A stretch of 16,474 nucleotides of DNA from NCBI GenBank assembly GCA_025458465.1, contig JALOSK010000014.1, positions 1-16,474 of the forward strand. The letters are read 5' to 3'. The translations under genes and the position numbers were made by a program. The notes beneath the pieces were generated by a model. It did not search any database. It worked only from the letters and a program-made list of their open reading frames with translations, and was not told the origin of the DNA. Positions 1 to 6,590 of the stretch are shown here, one piece after another. The stretch comes from Sandarakinorhabdus sp. (GTDB taxonomy: Bacteria; Pseudomonadota; Alphaproteobacteria; Sphingomonadales; Sphingomonadaceae). Within the stretch, counting starts at the first letter, position 1. Each line of letters begins with the position of its first letter.

Positions 1-675
1 GGCGACACCCGCATCAGCCTGGTGGTCCGCGAAGACACCAGCGGCCACGAATATCGTTTCGTGCCCGAAGGCCCCGACGTCAGCACCGCCGAGGCGGAGG
101 CGGCGCTGGCGGCGGTGGCGGCGCTGGATTGCGCATGGCTGGTGCTGTCTGGCTCGCTGCCGCGCGGGCTGAATGCCGATTTCATGGTGCGGATCGTCAA
201 GACGGCCGTGGCTCGCGGGCAGCAGGTGGTGCTGGATACATCCGGCCCGGCGCTCGCCGCCTGCCTTGCCCAGGGCGGCATCCTGTTCGCCAAGCCCAGT
301 CTCGAGGAAATGGAGCAGCTGGCCGGCACGCCGCTGCGCGAGGCCGACGCCCTCGAGGCCGCCGCCCGCGCCGTCATCGCCGCCGGCGGTGCCCAGATGC
401 TGGCCGTCACGCTGGGCGGCGATGGCGGCCTGCTGGTGACGAAGGATGGCGCGCTGCGCCTGCCCGCCGTGAAGGTGGCGCTCGCGTCCGCCGTGGGCGC
501 CGGAGACAGTTTCACCGCCGCCATGACCTGGGCGCTGGCCATGGGCCGTGACCCGCAAACTGCCTTCCGGATTGGCATGGCCGGCGGTGCCGCCGCGGTG
601 ATGACGCCCGGCACCGATCTGGCTCTTGCTGATGATATCATTCGCCTCGCCACCAGTCTGGGAGTGACGCTTTAG
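1..675 (+). CDS. pfkB: PfkB-family 6-phosphofructokinase / hexose-phosphate kinase, 3' part (5' end outside window)
   Basis: Cytoplasmic ribokinase-fold (PfkB) kinase that transfers phosphate from ATP to a sugar phosphate, most likely fructose 6-phosphate (glycolysis). The frame is open from base 1 and ends with TAG at 673-675, giving 224 visible codons; roughly the first 80-90 residues of a typical ~310-residue enzyme lie upstream. Visible landmarks are an SGSLP motif near 160-174, a KPS motif near 291-299, a LGGDGG segment near 412-429, and the C-terminal GAGDSF signature at 496-513, whose Asp (505-507) is the expected catalytic base. The middle and end resemble E. coli PfkB (Pfk-2) more than ribokinase, from memory of the family. 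Other substrates, such as fructose 1-phosphate or tagatose 6-phosphate, are not excluded. The broken kinase gene follows after 57 bases. Confidence 0.88.
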   Translation, partial: GDTRISLVVREDTSGHEYRFVPEGPDVSTAEAEAALAAVAALDCAWLVLSGSLPRGLNADFMVRIVKTAVARGQQVVLDTSGPALAACLAQGGILFAKPSLEEMEQLAGTPLREADALEAAARAVIAAGGAQMLAVTLGGDGGLLVTKDGALRLPAVKVALASAVGAGDSFTAAMTWALAMGRDPQTAFRIGMAGGAAAVMTPGTDLALADDIIRLATSLGVTL

Positions 676-732
676 GGTCGTGGCAATTGCCCGCACTGGC
701 GCTGCTGCGCGCGGCAGTGCATTGCGCCGACC
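676..732. repeat. Imperfect inverted repeat filling the pfkB-kinase gap
   Basis: The whole space between the pfkB stop (TAG, 673-675) and the next ATG (733) can fold into one hairpin. Pairing segments are 676-680 with 728-732 (GGTCG/CGACC), 683-687 with 721-725 (GCAAT/ATTGC), 693-698 with 715-720 (GCACTG/CAGTGC) and 700-702 with 711-713, about 19 Watson-Crick pairs with a 2x2 internal loop and a 5-nt bulge (688-692). There is no U-tract after it, so it is not a standard intrinsic terminator. It may be a small palindromic repeat element, an mRNA stabiliser, or a structure blocking translation of the next gene, which has no visible ribosome-binding site. Confidence 0.55.
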
Positions 733-2158
733 ATGCTGCCCACCCGCCCCCGCGCCGTTCCTGCCACTCGCCTGTCCCGCCTGGCCGGCTTCGGGCGGCT
801 CGCCGGCGGCATCGCCGGTTCGGTGATCGGCGGCGGCGCTGGCCAGGTGCTGAAGGGCCGCAAGCCCGATCTGCCCAGCCTGCTGCTCACCCCGGCCAAT
901 GCGAAGCGGCTGGCCGATGAACTGGCCCGGCTGCGCGGCGCGGCCATGAAGATGGGCCAGCTGATCTCGATGGATGGGGGCGACGTGCTGCCGCCCGAAC
1001 TGGCGGACATCATGGGCCGCCTGCGCGCCGAAGCCGATCCGATGCCGCCGGCGCAACTGGAACAGGCGCTGGTGGCCGGCTGGGGGCCGGATTGGCGGGC
1101 GCAGTTCCAGCGCTTTGACGAACGCCCGATCGCGGCCGCATCCATTGGCCAGGTGCACCGGGCGGTGGCGCTGGATGGCCGCGATCTGGCGATCAAGGTG
1201 CAATATCCCGGCGTTGCCGCCAGCATCGATGCCGATGTGGACAATGTGGCGACGCTGGTGAAATTGTCGGGCCTGCTGCCGGCCAGCTTCGCGCTGGAGC
1301 CCTTGCTGGACGAAGCCAAGCGGCAGTTGAAGGAAGAGGCGGATTATGCCCGCGAGGGCGGCATGCTGGCGCGCTTCGGTGCGCTGGCCGCCGATTGGCC
1401 CGAAGTGGTGGTGCCGGCACTCGCCGCCGATCTGTCGCGCCCCACCATCCTGGCCATGGGCCATGTGAGCGGCGTTGCCATCGACAAGGCCAGCGCCCTG
1501 CCCCAGGCCGAGCGGGACCGGCTGATGACGCTGATGCTGCGCATCCTGATGGCCGAACTGTTCGAATGGGGCGTGATGCAGACATTATCGTTATGATCTC
1601 AACAATGGCCGGCTCGTGCTGCTCGACTTTGGCGCGGCACGTGATGTCCCGGCGCATATCGCCGAAGGCTATCGCGCGCTGCTGGGCGCTGGCCTTTCCG
1701 GCGACAACGAGGGCCTGCTGGCGGCAATGACCGGCATCGGCATCCTGCCGCCGGGCGCGCCTGCCACGATGCGCGACACCATCCTGGACATGGCGCGCGA
1801 TGGCTTTGCGCCGCTGCGCATGGATGGCCCGTTCGATTTCGGTGCCGGCGGGCTGGCCAGCAACCTGAAGGACCAATCGGCCAGCCTGATGGCCGCGCGC
1901 GAACATTTCACCGCGCCGCCGCCCGACATATTGTTCATCCAGCGCAAGATCGCCGGCATGTATCTGCTCGCCGCCCGCCTGAAGGCGCGCGTGGACGTGG
2001 CGGCGCTGGTGCGGCCCTACATGCCGGGCGCGGGCGCCGTATCGTCGGGCAACCGGCAGGCATCGACCCAGCCGCGCGCGACCAGGGCGGCAAGGCGCGC
2101 CGGTGCCAGTTCAACGGACGTCTCGCGCGATCCGGCAGCCGGGAACACCGTGGCGTAA
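733..2158 (+). pseudogene. ABC1/UbiB (AarF/COQ8)-family kinase-like gene, frameshifted in the catalytic loop
   Basis: Members of this family are atypical kinases/ATPases that support ubiquinone biosynthesis. The first part (733-1596, 287 codons) carries the family KxGQ-type motif (MKMGQL, near 946-963), the alanine-rich AAASIGQVH loop (near 1135-1158), the IKVQYP lysine (near 1192-1209) and the EEADY motif (near 1336-1350). It then reads GVMQT and runs into TGA at 1594-1596. The family continues in another frame from 1586 (YRYDL, then LLDFGAARD at about 1619-1645). The expected residues between MQT and YRYD, approximately DPNFAN, are absent, which fits a loss of about 17 bases near 1583-1584. 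These include the catalytic Asp and a metal-binding Asn. No other disruption is visible. The recognisable homology ends near 2024, and the frame stays open to TAA at 2156-2158, overlapping the opposite-strand gene. It could be a sequencing or assembly error, but as given the gene cannot make an active enzyme. Confidence 0.82.
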
Positions 2159-2508
2159 TCGCGCAGCGACACGTCGATCCACACCGGCAGCGCGGTTTTC
2201 AGGCCGAACGGGCAGACGCCGCCCACGGCATGGCCGGTGAGTGCCAGCGTTTCATCCGCATCCAGCATCCGCGGCCGGCCACCCAGCGCGGCCTTGCATT
2301 TCTGGTTGTCCAGCCGGGCATCGCCGCGCGTCACCAGCAGCAGCGCCGCCCCATTCACCCGCATCGCCAGCGACTTCGCGATGCGGCCCGGCTCCACGCC
2401 CAACGCCGCGGCCGCTTCAGCCACGGTGGCGGTGGAAGCGCCGGGCGCGATCACCGGCACATCCGGGGCATGGGCGGCAAGCCAGGCAAGCACATCATCA
2501 TGGGCCAT
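2017..2508 (-). CDS. YbaK/EbsC-family aminoacyl-tRNA deacylase (Cys-tRNA(Pro)-type editing protein)
   Basis: Small single-domain cytoplasmic protein of 163 residues, the usual size of free-standing YbaK-like editing enzymes, which hydrolyse mischarged tRNA such as Cys-tRNA(Pro) or Ala-tRNA(Pro). The domain shows a helix-rich start, RIAKSLAMRV with the conserved Lys at residue 45, a TRGDARLD segment, GGVCPFGL and a C-terminal FPAAGS-type motif. The chosen ATG (2508-2506) gives the family-typical N terminus; a longer open frame upstream continues through the neighbouring operon on the other strand and is not credible as coding. No strong Shine-Dalgarno sequence is seen. The stop (TAG, 2019-2017) lies inside the 3' end of the convergent kinase pseudogene. 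Exact specificity (YbaK, ProX or another class) cannot be set from the sequence. Confidence 0.87.
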   Translation of the reverse strand: MAHDDVLAWLAAHAPDVPVIAPGASTATVAEAAAALGVEPGRIAKSLAMRVNGAALLLVTRGDARLDNQKCKAALGGRPRMLDADETLALTGHAVGGVCPFGLKTALPVWIDVSLRDYATVFPAAGSRETSVELAPARLAALVARGWVDACRLPDDTAPAPGM

Positions 2509-2547
2509 GGCGCTGGACTTGCCGGCATTTCTGGCAGGAAACAAGAG

Positions 2548-2563
2548 TATTATCTTGACAATA
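2548..2563. promoter_or_regulatory. AT-rich imperfect palindrome in the divergent ybaK / envelope-operon gap
   Basis: TATTATCTTGACAATA is a 16-base palindrome with 6 of 8 symmetric pairs matching. It is the most AT-rich spot in this GC-rich neighbourhood and sits in the 111-base gap (2509-2619) between two divergently transcribed genes. It contains a perfect TTGACA (2555-2560) in the plus direction, but no convincing -10 box lies 16-18 bases downstream. It could be a regulator binding site or part of a promoter. Confidence 0.3.
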
Positions 2564-2619
2564 CAGCGCCCACGGGCGCAGCCAAGGCACAACAAGCAAC
2601 CGCTCCAAAGGGGGAGATC

Positions 2620-3360
2620 ATGCGACTCGCATCCACCGCGCTGGCCGCGCTGCTGCTGGCTGTTCCAGCCATGGCCCAGCCGGCCACGACGACGCCGGCA
2701 ACCGCCAACGATATCATCGCGAGGAATCTGGCTGCGCGCGGCGGCGAGGCTGCCATCGCCGCGCTGAAAAGCGTGCGCTTCGATGGCAAGCTGATCTTCC
2801 CCGGCGGCTTCGAGCTGACCTACAATGAAACCCGATCGGGCGGCGCCGCCCGCGTGGAAGCCGCCCTGCAGGGCCTGGCGCTGGTGCAGGCCTATGATGG
2901 CAAGTCGGGCTGGCGCATCAACCCCTTCGAAGGCCGCAAGGATGCGGAAAGCATGAGCGACGACGAGGCGCGCAGCCTTGCCGATGCGGCCTCGATTGCC
3001 GGCGTGCTGCTGTCGGCCCGCCGCGACGGCAGCCAGACCACCTATCTGGGCCGTGAGGATTTCGATGGCACCAACTGCCACAAGCTGAAGGTGGTGCAGA
3101 AGGATGGCGACGAGTTCGTCTATCTGATCGATCCCGATTCCATGCTGGAAGTGAAGGTGATCGAAACCCGGCGGGTGCGCGGCGCCGTGCAGGTCACCGA
3201 AACCGAACTGGGCGATTACGAGCCCGTGGCCGGCGTGATGTTCCCCATGGCCACCGAAAGCGGCCCGCAGGGGTCCAGCCAGCGCCAACGCACCATCATC
3301 GCCAAGGCCAGCGCCAATCCCGACGCGCCAGCCAGCCTGTTCGCCCAGCCGGGCAAGTGA
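2620..3360 (+). CDS. Exported hypothetical protein, possibly related to LolA-like outer membrane lipoprotein-sorting proteins
   Basis: 246-residue protein with a clear Sec signal peptide: short charged start (MRLAS), hydrophobic core, and a likely cut after AMA near residue 22. The mature part is probably periplasmic. It begins with a helical NDIIARNLAARGG segment and continues as beta-rich sequence (for example LIFPGGFELTYN and EFVYLIDPDSMLEVKV). This pattern, with a ligand-binding half-barrel and the phrase YLIDP, recalls LolA/LolB-fold or related sorting proteins, but the assignment is weak and no function is proven. The ATG at 2620 is preceded by a purine-rich GGGGGAG (2610-2616), a good ribosome-binding site. 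It is the first gene of the operon with the Asp-box protein, whose own Shine-Dalgarno directly follows this stop codon. Confidence 0.75.
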   Translation: MRLASTALAALLLAVPAMAQPATTTPATANDIIARNLAARGGEAAIAALKSVRFDGKLIFPGGFELTYNETRSGGAARVEAALQGLALVQAYDGKSGWRINPFEGRKDAESMSDDEARSLADAASIAGVLLSARRDGSQTTYLGREDFDGTNCHKLKVVQKDGDEFVYLIDPDSMLEVKVIETRRVRGAVQVTETELGDYEPVAGVMFPMATESGPQGSSQRQRTIIAKASANPDAPASLFAQPGK

Positions 3361-3371
3361 GGAGGCCACCC

Positions 3372-6300
3372 ATGATCCGCACCACCCTTCTCGCCGCCAC
3401 CGCCCTCACCCTTGCCGTTCCTGCGTTTGCTGCCGAAATGGCCGGCACGCCGGTAACGGCCGGCATTTCCGGCCTTGGCATCCGCAACATCGGTTCGGCC
3501 GCCATGTCGGGCCGCATCGCCGCCATTGCCGCCCGCGTCGAGGATGATGGCAAGCTGACCATCTTCGCCGGCGCCGCATCGGGCGGCGTGTGGAAATCCG
3601 AAGACGGCGGCACCAATTTTGCGCCCAAGTTCGACAAGCAGCCGGTGCAGTCCATCGGCGCCATCGCGCTGGACCCCACCAGCAAGCGCACCGTCTGGGT
3701 GGGCACCGGCGAAAGCTGGACCCGCAACAGCGTTTCGGTGGGCAATGGCGTCTACAAATCCACCGACGGTGGCGACAACTGGACCCACATGGGCCTGCCC
3801 AAGGTGGAGCGCATCACCAAGATCGTGGTGCATCCGACCAATGGCGATGTCGTCTATGTCTGCGCGCCCGGCGCCCTGTGGTCTGACAGCCCGGATCGCG
3901 GCCTCTACAAGACGACCGACGGCGGCAAGACGTGGACCCAGATCCTGAAGGGCGCCAACCTGTCCACCGGCTGTTCCGGTGTCAGCCTCGATCCCGCCAA
4001 CCCGGATCGCATCCTGGCGGGCCTGTGGGATTTCCGCCGCACCGGCTGGGGCTTCCGGTCGGGCGGTGATGGCCCGACGGCAGCTTCGGGCAGCGCCATG
4101 CTGGCCAGCGACGATGGCGGCAAGACGTGGCGCAATCTGGATGCCAGCACCGCCAAGGGGCTGCCGAAGGGCCCGTGGGGACGCATCGAGGTGGTGCACG
4201 CCCCGTCGCAGCCGAACCGTGTCTATGCGGTAATCGAGAATGTGAACACCGCGCTCTATGTGTCCGACGATGGTGGCCGCACCTGGGAAGCGCGGGACCG
4301 CAGCCGCAACATGGTCTGGCGGCCCTTCTATTTCCAGAAGCTGGTGGTGGACCCCACCAATGCCGATCGCCTGTTCAAGATGAACCTGCGTGTCATCGTT
4401 TCGGAAGATGGCGGCAAGAGCTTCTCCGACACCGCTGGCAACAGCCATGCCGACTGGCACGACGTGTGGGTGAACCCCAAGAACCCCAAGCATCTGGTGG
4501 GCGCCGACGATGGCGGCCTGTGGCTGAGTTACGATGGCGGCAACAAGTGGTGGCACGCCCGCAACCTGCCGATCAGCCAGTTCTATCATGTCGCCATCGA
4601 TGATCGTGATCCCTACCAGGTCTATGGCGGCCTGCAGGACAATTCGAGTTGGGTGGGTGACAGCGAATATCCCGGCGGCATCACCAACAATCGCTGGGAA
4701 AATCTTTATGGTGGCGATGGCTTCTGGGTGCTGCCCGATCCCACCAACCCCGATTATGTCTATGCCGAATATCAGGGCGGCAACATCGCCCTGATCAACC
4801 GCAAGACGCTGGAACAGAAGGCGATCCAGCCCAAGCCCGGTTACAAGGAAAAGCTGCGCTTCAACTGGAACACGCCGATGGCGCTGTCTCCGAACGAGAA
4901 GGGCACGCTGTATCTGGGTGCGCAATATCTGTTCCGCACCCGCGATCGCGGCACCACCTGGGAACGGATTTCGCCCGATCTCACCACCAACAACCCGGCC
5001 AGGCAGCAGCAGGAAAAGTCCGGCGGCATCACGGTGGACAACAGCTCTGCCGAAATGCACACCACCATCTATTCGATCAGCGAGAGCCCGAAGGCGGCCG
5101 GCACCATCTGGGTTGGCACCGATGATGGCAATGTGCAGGTGACGACGAACGGCGGTGGTGCATGGACCAACGTCACCAAGGCTCTGAAGCTGGGCGCGGA
5201 CAACTGGATCAGCTGGGTCGAAGCCAGCCAGCATGATGCGGGCACCGCCTATGTCGCGGTGGACCGGCATGCCTGGGGGGACATGGCGCCCCACCTGTTC
5301 GTGACGCGCGATGGCGGCAAGAGCTTCACCCGCATCGCCGGCCCGGCAACATCGGGCATCCGCGGCTATGCCCATGTCATCAAGGAAGATCGGGTTGATC
5401 CGCGCATCCTCTATGCCGGCACCGAATTCGGGCTGTTCATCAGCCGCGATGCCGGCGCCACTTGGGAGGAATTCCGCCCCGGCAACTTCCCGGCAGTGGC
5501 GGTGCGCGATCTCGTGCAATCGAAGAAGGGCGATGATCTGGTGCTCGCCACCCATGGCCGCGGCATCTGGATCATCGATGATGTCTCGCCCCTGCGCAGC
5601 CTGACCCCGGCGGTGACGGCATCGAACGTCACGCTCATTGCCTCGGCACCGGTGGAGCAGCGCATCCAGGGCAATGGCGGCTGGTCGGAAGGCGATGCCA
5701 TGTTCAGCGGCGAGAACCCGCCGGGCGGCGCGGTCATCACCTATTATCAGAAGGCCCGCCACGTCATCGGCCGCATGAAGCTGGAGATCATCGGACCTGA
5801 TGGCCAGCTGGTGGAGGAATTGCCGACCGCCAAGCGCAAGGGGCTGAACCGTGTCGTCTGGTCGATGCGCACCAAACCGCCGGTGGTGCCGCCGGCGGCC
5901 AGCATTGCCGGCAATTCGGTGGTGGGCCAACGGGTGCTGCCCGGCGCCTACAAGGTGCGCCTGACCAAGGCGGGCGAAGTGACCGAGGCACCACTCACCC
6001 TGGTGCGCGACGCCCGCGCCACCTACAGCGACGCCGATCGCCAGGCCCAGTTCGCCGCTGCCGAGCGGGTGAAGGGCCTGTTCCAGCGCATGACCGGTCT
6101 CACCTTCGGCCTGATCGGCCTGAAGCGGGATGCCGATCTGGCCGCCGCTGATCCCAAGGCCACGCCGGCCGCGAAGGCAGCGGCGCAGGCACTGGGGGCG
6201 CGCGCGGACGAGCTGCGCAAGCAGGTGGTGGCCACCACTGAAGGCGGCGCCATCACCGGCGAGGAACGGCTGCGCGAAAACATGGACAGCGCCTATGGCC

Positions 6301-6590
6301 AGATCATCAGCACGGAAGGCCGGCCGCCGGCCTATGCCATCGCCCGTGTCGATGCGCTGGAAAAGGAACTGAAGGAGGTTGAGGACGCCTTCGCGGCGCT
6401 GAAGGCCACCAAGGGTGCGGCGCTGAACGATGATCTGAAGCGCGCCGGCGTCGCGCCGATCAGCCTTGCGGATGTGAAGGTGGACATGGCCCCCACTGGC
6501 GGCCAGTTGACCGCCCTGGGCCGCGGTCTTGTCGGCCTGCGCTATTTCGGTGATTTCCGCAGCCTGGCGTTCCCGTCGAAGAAGAAATGA
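3372..6590 (+). CDS. Secreted VPS10/BNR-like Asp-box beta-propeller protein
   Basis: 1072-residue exported protein with a signal peptide (residues 1 to about 20, cut near AFA/AE). The first ~700 residues hold at least 11 Asp-box (S/T-x-D-x-G-x-x-W/F) motifs, at residues about 76, 130, 181, 246, 298, 344, 386, 523, 591, 645 and 691, the mark of sialidase-like and sortilin/VPS10-type propellers. A THGRGIWIIDD segment follows the last box, as in bacterial proteins annotated as glycosyl hydrolase BNR-repeat or VPS10 domain. Residues ~800-870 look like a beta-sandwich (IIGPDGQLVEELP, WSMRTKPP) and the last ~180 residues are helical and charged. No catalytic residues of a known glycosidase can be assigned, so an enzyme function is not claimed. 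GGAGG at 3361-3365 lies six bases before ATG 3372. It overlaps the TonB-receptor gene by four bases (ATGA). Confidence 0.85.
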   Translation: MIRTTLLAATALTLAVPAFAAEMAGTPVTAGISGLGIRNIGSAAMSGRIAAIAARVEDDGKLTIFAGAASGGVWKSEDGGTNFAPKFDKQPVQSIGAIALDPTSKRTVWVGTGESWTRNSVSVGNGVYKSTDGGDNWTHMGLPKVERITKIVVHPTNGDVVYVCAPGALWSDSPDRGLYKTTDGGKTWTQILKGANLSTGCSGVSLDPANPDRILAGLWDFRRTGWGFRSGGDGPTAASGSAMLASDDGGKTWRNLDASTAKGLPKGPWGRIEVVHAPSQPNRVYAVIENVNTALYVSDDGGRTWEARDRSRNMVWRPFYFQKLVVDPTNADRLFKMNLRVIVSEDGGKSFSDTAGNSHADWHDVWVNPKNPKHLVGADDGGLWLSYDGGNKWWHARNLPISQFYHVAIDDRDPYQVYGGLQDNSSWVGDSEYPGGITNNRWENLYGGDGFWVLPDPTNPDYVYAEYQGGNIALINRKTLEQKAIQPKPGYKEKLRFNWNTPMALSPNEKGTLYLGAQYLFRTRDRGTTWERISPDLTTNNPARQQQEKSGGITVDNSSAEMHTTIYSISESPKAAGTIWVGTDDGNVQVTTNGGGAWTNVTKALKLGADNWISWVEASQHDAGTAYVAVDRHAWGDMAPHLFVTRDGGKSFTRIAGPATSGIRGYAHVIKEDRVDPRILYAGTEFGLFISRDAGATWEEFRPGNFPAVAVRDLVQSKKGDDLVLATHGRGIWIIDDVSPLRSLTPAVTASNVTLIASAPVEQRIQGNGGWSEGDAMFSGENPPGGAVITYYQKARHVIGRMKLEIIGPDGQLVEELPTAKRKGLNRVVWSMRTKPPVVPPAASIAGNSVVGQRVLPGAYKVRLTKAGEVTEAPLTLVRDARATYSDADRQAQFAAAERVKGLFQRMTGLTFGLIGLKRDADLAAADPKATPAAKAAAQALGARADELRKQVVATTEGGAITGEERLRENMDSAYGQIISTEGRPPAYAIARVDALEKELKEVEDAFAALKATKGAALNDDLKRAGVAPISLADVKVDMAPTGGQLTALGRGLVGLRYFGDFRSLAFPSKKK

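Noticed and set aside
1597..1615. Programmed frameshifting to rescue the kinase
   Set aside because: There is no slippery heptamer at the junction, and a shift would still leave out the catalytic-loop residues, so the product would remain incomplete.
2509..3369. Upstream extension of the minus-strand tRNA deacylase frame
   Set aside because: The extension is antisense to the small periplasmic protein gene and is not part of the deacylase family domain; ATG 2508 gives the normal 163-residue length.
3597..5465. Asp-box repeats as a DNA-level tandem repeat
   Set aside because: The 11 motifs are spaced irregularly (42 to 137 residues) and the DNA between them differs; they are protein-fold repeats of a propeller, not recent tandem duplications.
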